DNA from: Spironucleus salmonicida
Lineage: Eukaryota; Fornicata; Diplomonadida; Hexamitidae
Direction: 5' to 3'
DNA: 64,000 bases
Assembly: GCA_000497125.2 (NCBI GenBank)
Contig: CM035319.1
Coordinates: 1,108,001 to 1,172,000, forward strand
Shown: positions 36,701 through 47,477 of the stretch, piece after piece
How the letters are laid out: each line of letters starts with the position of its first letter
How positions within the stretch are numbered: position 1 is the stretch's first letter
Notes under the pieces: model-generated
The model's database searches: none
What the model was told of the DNA's origin: nothing
Seen by the model: only the letters and a program-made list of their open reading frames with translations
Translations under genes and position numbers: made by a program

Positions 36701-37027
36701 CTAACATGTAAATGCGGCATAAGCGAGAACTGCAAAAGGTGTAGTGCTGATAATAGGTGTAGTAGCTGTATGAATGGTTATATTTAGGATCCAAATCAGT
36801 CTTGTGCTGATTGTGCTGTCGGGTATTCTTAACTTAGTATATTTCCTTCAATCTGTTAGATTATAAATCCGGAAGACAAAACTCTTAGTACTCTTGATAT
36901 AGTTGGGTTAGTATTTGCTGGACTGATCATAATTTTAACAGTTTGTCTTATAGTATACTAATACTTGGCTAAACCTAAAAAATATTATCAGTAGCATAAT
37001 CTTAAGGCACTTTAAAACAATTAATGA
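33784..37027 (+). pseudogene. Broken large cysteine-rich membrane protein gene
   Basis: Starts MSGFYDETLSNKSC at 33784. The frame is interrupted by TGA at 34120-34122, a shift at an 8-T run (34464-34471), a further TGA at 34560-34562 and another shift near 34662-34672. From about 34675 to TGA 37025-37027 the frame is intact: roughly 780 residues of CxxC-rich repeats, a membrane helix (IVGLVFAGLIIILTVCLIVY) and a tail (LAKPKKYYQQHNL). The product would resemble its divergent neighbour. The lesions lie only in the first kilobase. They could be true inactivation, sequence errors, or signs that the real gene is the 3' part. GC rises sharply at 35980-36520. Confidence 0.7.
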
Positions 37028-37284
37028 GCCAATTAATTTAATAGCGTTAATATCAATTTTATTAGTGTAAAATTCTTTTTGGTAGATAATTCAAAATATA
37101 GACTACTATTGATCTATATGAAAAATTATTATAAATATAATTATTTTTTCGAGCAATTATAGTAGTAAATAATGTATAATATTAGTTTTCTGCTAATTTT
37201 ATCAATGATATTCTATTTTAAATTTCATATATATAAATATACTAATAAAATTTTGTTATAATACAGTAATAAAACGAAGTACAG

Positions 37285-37449
37285 ATGCTTAATCTTTTAA
37301 TTATTATAGCTATTTAAAGTAGTATTGATAATCAATTAAGCGATTATTAAAAAAGGTTCTATTACAGTCAATAATAGCAGGTAATATGCGATTATATTGT
37401 TTTACTTTTTTATGAAGAGAAAATTGAAGCTAATAAATAAAATTAATGA
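37285..37449 (+). CDS. Possible small secreted peptide, 54 aa
   Basis: ATG-to-TGA frame starting MLNLLIIIAIQSS, which looks like a signal peptide, followed by a polar Gln/Tyr-rich part. It lies alone in 1 kb of AT-rich DNA. It may be the remnant 5' end of a secreted-protein gene. Weak evidence. Confidence 0.25.
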
Positions 37450-38094
37450 GATTAAATGCAAATATTAAACTATAACCATAAACTTTTATTAAAAACACAT
37501 AAGTTGTAAAATAGATTCTAGTATCCTTAATTACTAAGAGTATATTAGTAATTTCGTATTATTCGGTACATCTTATTAATTAGTATTATTTAATATGATA
37601 CTAAAATTATATATTATTATAACTTGACGACAAAGTATTTTTATGAGTAATTTTGCTAAGTTTATATAAAAAATAATAAAATGATATTTTTTATTTTCAT
37701 TATTAAAGTGTATTCACTATAAAATCCAGAAATTTGCATTCAATTGCTAACTAAACAGTGATAAGAAATAAATTTGCCATTGAATTTTTATTAAATGCAT
37801 GTCATTTTAGTATAACTATATTATATATGCACATTTAAAATGCTAGTGTAATAATATTAATAGATTATATTACTAAAGTAGATATTTTTGAGAATATTGA
37901 TGAATATAGTTCAGAATAAATTGAATTATAGAATAATATTTAGAAAAATTGCACTCTATTAATATTAACATAAAGCAGAATCTAAAAATAATTATTAATA
38001 GATTTATCTATAATCAATTGTAGCATAAAATTCATATTATTTTTAATGAAATTAATTGTTAAATATAATTTACAAAAATAAATCTTCATTAAAA
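37450..38094. other. AT-rich spacer
   Basis: No coding frame seen on either strand; precedes the third Cys-rich gene. Confidence 0.5.
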
Positions 38095-38922
38095 ATGACA
38101 AGAGAAACCAAATGTACGTAAGGGGAAAATTCTTGCCCAGCAAATACATTTTGCTAAATATATAACTCAAAAGATGTAAATTGTATCTCTTGTATAAGCG
38201 GTATAATAGGAAATAGTAATGGCTGTAACTGCTTGGATAGTGCTATGATGTTACATTGCTAATTGTGTTAAGATGGAAAATGCATCTAATGTAGTAAAGG
38301 TTATTAAATAAAAAATGATCAGTGTGCTATGTAATAAACATTACCTATTTATTACAAAAATTAGAATAAACCACCAATTACATGTGAGACAAACAAATAT
38401 TGTAGATAATATAACGCTGGATATTGTGATTTAACCATTAATTAATGTGTACCTTGCTAATCTGGCTGCAACACTTGTACATCTGCCACTTTTTGTGCTA
38501 CTTGTGATTTTTAATTTCATTCTACTGTAACAACTATAGATGGAAGATGCACTACATAGTGTGATTATTTAGAAGTGGGGTAATATTGTAAAGAAGGAAT
38601 ACCAACAGTTTGTGACAATAATGCAACTTCAGAATGTAATTGTGGGAATGCTCCAAATTGTGCCACTTGTAATTAAGATAATAGTTCATGTGGTACATGT
38701 TTACCTAATTTTATTATTAATCATTATGGTAGATGCGTAACTTGCGTTTAAGGTTATGAAAAAGTAAGTGAAATGTGTATTAAAATAGAGACTACTCTAG
38801 ATATCCCATCCGGTAACAAAATAAGTGGAAGTGTAATAACAGGTGTTATTATTGGGATTTTATCGGTAATTTTATTAGAAGGATGTATTATTTACTTTTT
38901 CATAAAGAAAACAAAGAAGTGA
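38095..38922 (+). CDS. Small cysteine-rich type I membrane protein, 275 aa
   Basis: ATG 38095 to TGA 38920-38922. About 225 residues of Cys-rich repeats (NCISCISG, CQLCQDGKCIQC, CNTCTSATFCATC) are followed by ISGSVITGVIIGILSVILLE and IIYFF as one membrane helix, then a basic KKTKK tail. No signal peptide is visible. Same family style as the two large Cys-rich genes to the left. Probably surface-exposed. Confidence 0.85.
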
Positions 38923-39477
38923 TAGAATATTAACACTACTAGCAGAGCATGAATAAGACACATAAAATTATAATAATGCAATATTATATGATAAGACTAA
39001 TACATGTTTTTTCAATCTAAATAGTGTTTAATATCAATTTTATAATATAAACTATCTCTTTTGGTAATACAATTCACTAATTATTTTTTATTAGGAAATA
39101 TTCTACTTTAAATAATATAAACGTGCTAATCTAAAATAGTTATTTTTATTAACTAAGTAAAATACATTACTTCTTTATAAAAATATATTTAATTTAATTA
39201 AACGTGTAAATAATAGAATTTGAGATTAGCTTCTATTAATATACAGTTAAATACGGACTTTCAATTATACCAATATACAATTTATACTAATTGATTAATT
39301 TAATAAAAACTTGTATTATAGTAATTAGTTCATTATGAATAACATAATTATTGATCGATTTATTACTATATTTTAAATCTGCTTCTATCATTTATACATA
39401 TCATTTTTTAAAATTGTTATTAATAATATTATATATTAAATATTATAGTTTAATACTTTCTCCTCAAACCTCTAAAA
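38923..39477. promoter_or_regulatory. AT-rich spacer with TATA-like element
   Basis: No coding frame. TAATAATATTATATATTAAA (39421-39440) lies about 40 bases before the proteasome gene start. Confidence 0.4.
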
Positions 39478-40230
39478 ATGTCCTCTTACGACTCTGACTG
39501 TGGTATGTTTGGCCCAGACGGAAATGTCTACTAGATTGATTACGCAAATAAAGCAATAGAATTACATGGCCTGGGCATAGCTCTCAACCTCTAAAATACC
39601 ACAGTTTTTTCTGTTTTATGCAAAAAAACTTCCCCACTCGAAATACCCTGTTCAACCCGTTATTTCTAACTCACAGATGATGTTTACGCTTGTGTAGTAG
39701 GGTCTTTGCCAGATGGCCGTGCAGCTCTTGAAACTTTATCAAACTCTCTCAATCAATTCACTACTTATAACGATATTTCCCCTCCAATTTCATTTATTAC
39801 AGACACACTTTCCTCAATTTTCGAACGTTTCACCCATTATTCTCAGGCCCGCCCGTATGGATGCTCAATTTTTGTCTCCAATGGAGTTGAACTATATTCT
39901 GTCGTACCTTCAGGTGAAATATTTGCTAATTATGCATGTGTAGCTGGATAGAAATGGTAAAATGCACGTGTAGAGGTAGAAAAGTTGATGGGCGAAGAAG
40001 CTTCCACTGTTGACCGTTATGGCCACTTGAAAAGAAGTAAAAACGAGGGAGGCAAGCTGAAAAAAATGACCGAAAAGGAGGGAGTGGAAAAGGCATAAGA
40101 AGTTATAAAAGTGGTCATTGAAGATATTGATAATTTGATGTATATCGAAAGTTTGGTTGTTAGGAGTGGTAGAGAGAGTTAAAAATCAATTTTAGAGCTT
40201 GAGACTGTTGGTGGTAGTGTTGTAGAGTGA
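39478..40230 (+). CDS. 20S proteasome alpha subunit (alpha-7/PSMA3-like)
   Basis: 250 residues, near normal family length. The alpha-type N-terminus is present: YDSDCGMFGPDGNVYQIDYA, which matches the YD-FSP-G-Q-EYA signature with Cys-Gly-Met-Phe in place of the usual STFS. Further family matches are the RPYGCSIFV segment, ELYSVVPSGE, CVAGQKWQNARVEVEKL and the acidic C-terminus. The RPFGCS, PSG and GKARQAAKTEIEKL order fits the PSMA3 (alpha-7) type best. It would form part of the outer ring of the cytosolic and nuclear proteasome. TAG is read as Gln in CVAGQKWQ, a conserved position, which directly supports the code. Confidence 0.8.
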
Positions 40231-40838
40231 TGTCGGTTTTTTAATTCCAAAAAAATAAATATATGATTTTATAAACATATGTCAGTGTTTGTGATTGTAT
40301 AAGTGCCCAATAATCTAAATTACTTTACATGGTTGATTGGTATCTAGTAGTAGTTAGAATAATAGTTAGGTATAATAATATAATAGTATGTATTTTGTAA
40401 TACACTTCCTGAAAAATAATATTAACAAATTATATAAATATAACGGATATACAAACATTTTGCATAACCCATAAGTATTTTTTCAATAATTTTTTCTACT
40501 TATACAAGGTTATAATTTATATAATATTAAATGCTTGGATTCATGTGTCAGGGTATCGTAATGTTTAAATATTAATAACCACTAATAATATCATAATATA
40601 ATTCTTTTATTGGTTTTTATTTGAAATTTATATTTATAATAATAAAAATAACATTGTTAAATAACGCTCAAAATCTAAAGAACAAACTGTAGATATTTTC
40701 ACATTAGATGATTTTTATAATAGAATATAACATTATTCTTCACAAACCACAAATTAAATATATTTATTTTTAGTATGCCTTTAATATTATATAATATTTA
40801 ATATTTTGATTTAAAAGAATTTTTTACATATCCGCAAA
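40231..40838. promoter_or_regulatory. AT-rich spacer upstream of annexin
   Basis: 600 bases without coding signal. TTAATATTATATAATATTTA (40781-40800) is about 40 bases before the annexin ATG. Confidence 0.4.
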
Positions 40839-41828
40839 ATGGGAGCTGGTTCTACTACTAGTAAATGTGATAAATGTGGTCATAGCATTAAAATTGAAAA
40901 ACAGTCTGAAGTTTTTGTAGTCCCCAGCGATAAATTCTCTAAGGCTGCTGAGCGTATTTACTTAGCATGTAAGGGAGCTGGTACTGATGAAGCAGCTATC
41001 ATCTCAGTTATGACTACTTTTAAGTCTGATGAGAGAGCTAAAGTATGCACTGCTTTTGAAAAAATCTATAGCAAGAACATGATTGATGTTCTCAAAAAAG
41101 ATTTATCTGGTAACTTTTAAAATCTTGCTGTTGAAATGTTCACTGGTGAAAAATATACTAAATGGGCTGAGTTCATCCAGGCTACTATCAAAGGTGCAGG
41201 TACTGACGAGAAGCGTTTAATCCCTCTCGTTTTCTTGATGACCGACGAAGACCAGGTTAAGGTCTAGTCTGAGTTCAAGAGACTTTACAAAGAGGATATG
41301 GTTGAGAAGATCGTAGCTGATATCGGTAGTGCAGACTGGTGCCAGTTAATCAAAGGTTGGATTAAGGCCAAGAGTACTGGTAATGCTGATGCTGAAGGTT
41401 TAGCTGACGAGCTTTTCGAAGCTGCCAAGGGTGCCGGTACTGATGAGGAGACTTTCATGATTGTTCTCTGCAAATGTACCCCCGCTTTATATGTTGAAGT
41501 ATGCAAGGTATTTGCTACCAAGTATAACAAGACCCTCGGTGACGTCATCGAGAAGGAAATGTCCGGTAAAAACGAGCATACCTTCTTGCTTGCCCACTAC
41601 ACCTTGCTTGACAGAAGACAAGCAATTGCTTATTAACTTAAGAAAGCACTTAAAGGAGCTGGTACTGACGATAAGAGCCTTGTCCACCTTACAATCTTAT
41701 TCTCAGACCTCGTTAAGGGCGGTGTCCTCCAGTAGGCTTATTCCTAATTTGGTGATATCGCTAAAGATATCAAGGGAGATCTCTCTGGCAACTATGAGAA
41801 AGCTATTTTAGCTTTCTGGGGCCTGTGA
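40839..41828 (+). CDS. Annexin (alpha-giardin-like), four repeats
   Basis: 329 residues. Start MGAGSTTS has the consensus for N-myristoylation. C10-x-x-C13 (CDKCGHSIK) suggests a small Zn knuckle, unusual for annexins. Four annexin repeats each carry an intact type II calcium loop GAGTDE/GAGTDD at about residues 46, 119, 198 and 273. Such intact loops are closer to true annexins than to most Giardia alpha-giardins. Expected to bind acidic membranes in a calcium-dependent way, at the cytoskeleton-membrane interface. Codon use is biased to C/G-ending codons in the second half, typical of a highly expressed gene. Confidence 0.95.
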
Positions 41829-41951
41829 TTCCAAATTTAGTTTTATTTATTTATACTACATTGCTAATTTTATATGATAAATTTAGACTCATTTAAAAGT
41901 AAATATAAGCATTGATATTACTTACTATAATAAGGTTTACTATCCAAACTC

Positions 41952-43043
41952 TCAACACCTTATGTATTGTAGAAAATAGAAGCATTTAATAAATCTAAAG
42001 TAATAATATAAATTGATTTTTAGAAATTTTATGTATAAAAACATGAAAAACATATTAGTTTAAAAAAGTTTATTATTTTTAGTCAATTATTTGAAAATAA
42101 CAATAACTATTGAATTAAGCGCACTAGTAATATCAAATAATTTATTATTAATAACTTGATTTAATATTATTTTATGTTTTTCGTCAAAAAGAATTAGAAT
42201 TATGTTTCGGATAAATAAATATGTAGTTTCTTGATAAGATACACGCTAATAACCAGATAGTTTTATTTAAAAATAAATATATTTAAAAATAACCAACTCA
42301 TTATATTAATCTATTTTCTAATCTTATTTATATTTTAAGTTTGAAAATATTTAACTACAAAGATAAATATTGAAAAACAAGCGTTATAGTGATACTTATT
42401 TATAATTTTAAAACTTAATATGTTGTAAATATTATATAATAATAATTTTCTAAAATATAGATGTAAGATTATTTTAGTCTGCTGCGTGATAATATAATTC
42501 ACCAAATTTAGTGTTACAGAGTTCACAGGTGATGCCAGGTTTTGTCAGTTTAAGGCATATGTTACAGGAGAAGAATTCGGTCTTCTCGCGAGGCAGTTCG
42601 TGGTCCTCATTGTCGTCGTGACAGAGTCTGCACGGGTAAATTTTCTTGCAGTCGAAGCATTGCTTACTGCAGTTTCGTAGGTAGTGCGTGCAGCCGGTCG
42701 AGGTGGACAGGTAGTTCCTGGCGTAAATAGTTTCGGATGGTGCCAGGGCAGATAGCCGGGGGTTTTCGAGGAGTTTGCTGTAGTTGAGCTAGTTTTGGTA
42801 GTCTGTTAGCTCTGGGTCGTAGTGCGAGACAGGCAGGTGTCTGTAGGTTAGCAGCAGCTCCTCGCGCTGCTGCTTTTCGCGCTCGGGAGAGAGGACCTGG
42901 TAGACGAAATCTTTAAGTACTATGTGGTCCTCCTCGATGTCCGGATCGGAGCACCCGGGCTTCAGCTTGAACACAAACCTGCGCACGATTTCGTTTTTGA
43001 AAGACATTTTAGAACGGTTGGCGAAAAGCAATCGGAAGTTCAT
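41952..43043 (-). CDS. CHY-type zinc-finger protein (RCHY1/PIRH2-like), C-terminally truncated
   Basis: Start MNFRLLFANRSKMSF at 43043 (alternative Met at 43007). Residues about 105-175 match the CHY finger: GCTHYLRNC, CFDCKKIYPCRLCHDDNEDH, FFSCNICL and CELCNTKFGELYY. In RCHY1 this order leads on to the CTCHY finger and a RING domain of a ubiquitin ligase. Here the recognisable protein stops right after FGELYY-HAAD at about 42487, where the next codon is TAA. If TAA is Gln the frame runs on for about 177 codons of AT-rich, unconvincing sequence to TGA 41952. The coding part probably ends near 42485, so the gene looks 3'-truncated. Ligase function is unlikely without RING. Confidence 0.65.
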
Positions 43044-43065
43044 ATTATACGGCAAGCATCATATG

Positions 43066-43773
43066 TCAAAAATCGATCGCATTCTGATGATTGGTATGAG
43101 CGCGGCGGGCCTTGGAGCAGATGCTGGCCAGCTTGCTTGATCGGCTGGGTGGCAATTTGTTGCATTCTGCATTCTGATGGCGTATCGTTGGAATGTTAAT
43201 CTCGGCATTTTCAGAGTGCGGCCTCAGCGCTAGATCTGTCGTTGCCATCATGGAGCTGGAACGCACGCGCGGGCTGTTAAGCATGCGCACCGATAGGTCC
43301 TTCTGCTGTCTGGCGGAAACCGAGTAGGTGCTAGCCTTGGTCGGTATTTCTATCGTCATGGGCGCGGTGTTAAAGCCAGAGAACATAATGTCCTGCTTTT
43401 TGTTTTTGGGGGACTGCACTCTGTTGACAAGCGCATATATCCTGGAGTTGAGGCATACGCTGGTTTTGCTTTTGGTCGGGGACCGGCCTTTGTAAATCCT
43501 GTCCAGGGTGCGCATCCTCTGCTGCGTTTCTGCCCGGACGAAGGCGTCAAAAATGCAATCATCGACTATCTTCGCGCAGATGGCGATGTGCTAGTTGTAC
43601 AATGGGGTGATAAGGCCCATCTCTGCGTCGATTTGCTACACTAACTCCTCGCACGCCACGGCGCACCTACGTTACAGTATCTCCTGCTGCTCGAGGGTGT
43701 AGGACTGGTTGTTCGACAGGAGCTGAATGAACACCGTGGAGTCGGAGCTGTCCACTAGCGATACGAATGACAT
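43066..43773 (-). CDS. Hypothetical basic protein, 235 aa
   Basis: ATG 43773 to TGA 43066-43068. The N-terminal 90 residues are helical (YTLEQQEILQRRCAVACEEL, HIAICAKIVDDCIFDAF). The C-terminal 140 residues are Ser/Thr/Arg-rich and probably disordered. It ends 22 bases before the CHY-finger start on the same strand. No family recognised. Confidence 0.7.
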
Positions 43774-44034
43774 TTTGTAAATTTTATAATTCTAATTTCG
43801 GCAATATTACTATTTGGCTTCAGATTATCACTTTGAGCCATTCGAGAGTTTTGTTCCCAAAATGTTCGATTTGGGTCCAGGATCATCTCGCAGTGCAGAC
43901 CCATGATGGTGGTGTAACCCGGTAGGCGATGGTCCACGCATCAGGCTTGATACCCGTGGCATAATCCACCCAGACCCATGTCGGTCCACGCCGGATATTT
44001 GTAGTATTGTATTCCACTATACGCTCCCAAAGAA

Positions 44035-44322
44035 ATGCTCGGCCTGAACGACGCGGGGGCGCGCTGCGTTCCCTAGCTGCTGCGCCAGATCCGCCTCGCC
44101 TCCCCGGCCCAGGACCCCGTCGTGCACCGCAACTTCCTCCGCCAGCAGGCACGCCCGTTCCCCACCAGCAGCCTGCGCGTGAGGATCACCTGCCAGAAGA
44201 CCGCCGCCAAGAAGCTGCTCGCGCGCGTGGCCGACCTCGCCGAGCGCTCCCACCAGATCGACCTGAAGGTGAAGCGCATGATCCAGCGGCTGGACTTCCT
44301 GGTCGGTATCAACGAGCTGTGA
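44035..44322 (+). CDS. GC-rich island gene 1, 95 aa
   Basis: ATG 44035 to TGA 44320-44322, with one in-frame TAG read as Gln. Mostly helical and basic (LLARVADLAERSHQIDLKV), with nearly all third codon positions G or C. This is in sharp contrast with the AT-rich genome around it. It is followed after 9 bases by the next ORF, so the two may be one transcript or one frameshifted gene. No family recognised. Confidence 0.6.
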
Positions 44323-44331
44323 CCGCTCCGA

Positions 44332-45234
44332 ATGCAGCTGTACCGGCGCCTCCGCTTGCCCCGACTCCAGGGCAGCCGCACCCCCTGCACCCCGGCCGGG
44401 GACCAGAACCACCTGCTGCGGCTCTCGGACCTCTTCGCCTCCGCCTCACCCTTCGCGGCCCAGTACCTCCCGCAGGTGCAGGCCCTCGCCGCGGACTTCG
44501 GCATCCCCTACGCGCCGCTGCAGCTCCAGGTGGTCACCAACGCCTTCTCCGGCGACCCCGAGGTGCTGCTGCTCCTGGACGTGCGGCGCGTGGCGGCGGT
44601 CCTGCAGCGCACGATGGAGCACCACGCCGCCGCGGCCCAGTTCGGCTGCCAGCTGGCGCGCACGGTGCAGCACGACCCCCCGGGGGCGCCCCTGCGTGGT
44701 GCCGCGGGACAGCTGCTGGACCACCTCTGCGGCTGCGCCTTCTGGGGCCAGGGCCCGCGCACCCCCGCATCCTACCTCGCCTGGGGCCTGCGCTACCTGG
44801 GCCACCACAGCGCGCCGGGCGTGCGGCTGCTGGCGGGCTTGCTGCAGGACCCGGACGCCCAGCAGATGGCGGCGGAGGGCCTCGTGGCCGCTGCGGGCGC
44901 GGACCCCTCCCTGCTCCCGGAGCTCCTGACCTGCCTGCCCGTGTCCCACGCCAGCTGCGACGCCGTGCTGCAGGTGGCGGAGGAGCTGGCCTTCGCGCCG
45001 GACATGGCCGCCTTCTTCGTCGCCCGGTGCGGCGAGATGGTCCCCCTCTGCGCATCCTTCGAGCGGCGTGCGGCCTTCCTGGACTGCCTGCGGGCCTGCA
45101 TCGCACACCTGTCCGCCGAGGACTACCTGGACCTGGGCGGGTGCCTGACGGGCCTGCTGGCAGCCTGGGACGACGAGGACCTGCGCGAGCGGATGGACCT
45201 CATGGGCGAGGACTTCGGGGTACATCTATTTTGA
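44332..45234 (+). CDS. GC-rich island gene 2, helical-repeat protein, 300 aa
   Basis: ATG 44332 to TGA 45232-45234. The sequence is a run of amphipathic helices rich in Ala, Leu, Gln and Asp (YLAWGLRYLGHHSAPGVRLL, DPSLLPELLTCLPVSHASC), like an ARM/HEAT-type or other alpha-solenoid. Codons are almost entirely G/C-ending. The antisense strand is also open but gives a low-complexity Gln/Gly/Arg product, so the plus strand is preferred. Function unknown. Base composition is far from its neighbours, suggesting transfer, an unusual mutational domain or strong codon selection. Confidence 0.65.
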   Translation: MQLYRRLRLPRLQGSRTPCTPAGDQNHLLRLSDLFASASPFAAQYLPQVQALAADFGIPYAPLQLQVVTNAFSGDPEVLLLLDVRRVAAVLQRTMEHHAAAAQFGCQLARTVQHDPPGAPLRGAAGQLLDHLCGCAFWGQGPRTPASYLAWGLRYLGHHSAPGVRLLAGLLQDPDAQQMAAEGLVAAAGADPSLLPELLTCLPVSHASCDAVLQVAEELAFAPDMAAFFVARCGEMVPLCASFERRAAFLDCLRACIAHLSAEDYLDLGGCLTGLLAAWDDEDLRERMDLMGEDFGVHLF

Positions 45235-45897
45235 GTGATCGCATTATCTAAGTACTTACTGCAATGCGCATTCTAGCCGAATTAGTTAATTTATATTGTA
45301 CTAAGTGAGCAAAAGTAATTTGACTGATTTAATAGTTTAATGCTAATTCGAGCTGTGGTTCCCTAAAAAAAGCTGCAAGTCTGTTAATTTTTTACATACA
45401 TCGCAGAGATAAACTTTTCGGTGTTAGTTTTATTTCTGTAAGAAATTCACTGGCTCTAATTTTGAGATTATTAATTTAAAATTAAAGTTATTAAAATCGA
45501 AAATGATATTTATCGACGATCTTTTAGGAATTTTCGCGAAGCTAATACCGATTTGAATCCTAGCTTCAATACCCTATTTTAACCTAAAGGAAACTGCTTT
45601 CTTAAGGGTAAAGTCCAGATTTTCTAAAAGTTGCATTTTGAATTCAGCTTTTCGCTCCGATTTTTCTTATAGACAGAAGTTTATATTTTCCCCTATTAAG
45701 CAGCCCGCAAATCCGAAAATCTCTACTAATTACATCCAATTAATTGAAAATTTAACTCTCCGCTCCACCCTAAATTTCACAAACTCCACACATTATTATA
45801 CATTAATTACAACAATTTACGAAATTCCCTTATTTTTCTTTTCTTTCCACTCCACAATTTTTAACTACCATTATTATATACCCAATTGACATCCCAT
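44446..45897 (-). CDS. Doubtful 483-aa ORF antisense to the GC-rich island
   Basis: A minus-strand frame opens at an ATG that overlaps the TGA of the upstream gene (TGATG at 45895-45899). It stays open through 660 bases of AT-rich DNA and then through the antisense of the GC-rich gene to TGA at 44446. The AT-rich part (residues 1-220) looks protein-like in places (LKQGIEARIQIGISFAKIP; YLCDVCKKLTDL). The GC-rich part does not. It could be the stub of a gene cut off by the island. Weak. Confidence 0.2.
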
Positions 45898-47147
45898 CAC
45901 TTTTCGCCCTTCCTCTCTCTGTCATCCCTCCTGACAATCTCAACCTTGTCTACGTAAGCCCATTCGGCCCCACAAACGACCAATTCGGCCAAAACAGCCT
46001 CAATTTTGCTTTTAACGACCTCAAGTTGCTTCATTTTCTGCTCTTCGCCGCCCTCGCAAAGCTGTTTTTTGAGCGCAATTTTCGACTCCAAATCGGCAAA
46101 ATCGTTAAAGTTGAAGCCCGCATCCGCGAAAACGGCGATTCCGCTATAGTCGAAAAACGCGGTTTTCTTGCTCTCCTGGCGCTGCCTTTTGGCGCTCGAA
46201 ACGACCACTTTCTGGGCGCTCATTTGCGCGATTTCGAGCTGCGAATCGATCCACGAAATGAGTTTTTGCTTCGGCATTTCGTCGCTTTCGATTCTCGACG
46301 CGAAATCGATTTTCTCGATTTCGTATTTTCCGAATTTTTCGCTGAATTTGACATTCAATTCCACGAGTTTTTTGTTTATCGGAAGGCAATTTTTCCTGAT
46401 TTCCTGCGTTTCCTTGTAGGCCTCATCGTGCAGTTTCTTGATTTCGTCGAATTGAGTCGCCTGGGCTTTGAAGGCGTCAAAAAGCTGCTGGTGAACGATT
46501 TTGAGCTTGTCGATTTCTGCGTATTTTTGCTTAATTTCGGCGTATAAGACGTCAGTTTCCTGCTTAATAAGCGAATTCTCTTCTCTTTCTTTTTTGATCA
46601 GTTCGAATTCCGTGTTCATGGTATTCCGAAGGTCTTTTCTGGTTATTAAAAGGTCCTTTTTCTCGCTGTTTAGGAGCTTGTAGGAGGTTCTGGCGGCTTC
46701 TACCTGCTCTTCGTCGATGTCTGGGAGCTGAATTTGGATTTTCTCGAGAGCTGTGATTTTGGTCCTTAGGGTGCCTTCTTCTTGCTTCGTATGCCTTTCG
46801 TGGGCGAAAATGTACTCTAATGAAGAAATTTAGGTCTAAATAGCTTCTCTGGAAGGCTTGATATGGCCTAAAACTTTTTTCAGCTCGTCGAGTTTCGGGT
46901 TCTAGAAAATTAGCTGGAAAGCGTCTTGCTGCTTCTAAATAGTGTCGATTTTGGCGTTTAATTCAGCTAACTTGGTCTTATTCTCTTGCATACTATTTTT
47001 AGAGCCGGAATCAGTTGATGAAGCCTATTTTGACTTCAAAACTTAGATTTGGTCTAAAATTTGTTTCTATTATTTTTAAACTTTCTGCTGCTCAGCTTTT
47101 ACGGCGTCAAAGCTGGGACGGGGAGGAAGTGCAGGAATGGCTGACAT
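45897..47147 (-). CDS. Long coiled-coil protein, 416 aa
   Basis: Start MSAIPALPPRPSFDAVKAEQQ at 47147, TGA at 45897-45899. Coiled coil runs from about residue 18 to 320 (LAELNAKIDTIQKQQDAF; LFDAFKAQATQFDEIKKLHDE). A small C-terminal globular part follows, and the end is charged (RRDDRERKGEK). TAR codons fall at heptad Gln positions. A candidate kinetochore, centrin-linked or flagellar structural protein by appearance only. A TATA-like AT stretch (about 47190-47210) lies just upstream. Confidence 0.8.
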
Positions 47148-47477
47148 TATTTAAGAGGAGTGGAATGAAAATAAATTGATAAAATATGCTTTATAGTATA
47201 TAATAACGCAAATTTTGATTGTAAAGGAAAGTAGAATCATACGATTGATTTAGATTAGTAAAAATTTAAGAAAAAAGTATTTCATATTATTTATAAAATA
47301 AGTAAATTAGTATAAACATTTTTGAAGAACAATAATGTTGATAATTAATTTAAAAGTAGATTATATACTTAATGATCAAATAAAATTACGACGATTAATT
47401 CATTATAAGCAAAATTGAAATTATTAGGTAAAAGTATGGTTCGTGAAATAAAAAGTAATTACACCCATAATAATTAC
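47148..47477. other. AT-rich spacer
   Basis: 330 bases with no coding frame on either strand. Confidence 0.5.

Noticed and set aside
44017-45225. Long ORFs in several frames and on the minus strand of the GC-rich island
   Set aside because: GC-rich DNA lacks stops in all frames. The plus-strand frame with helical Ala/Leu pattern is the only one with protein-like order.
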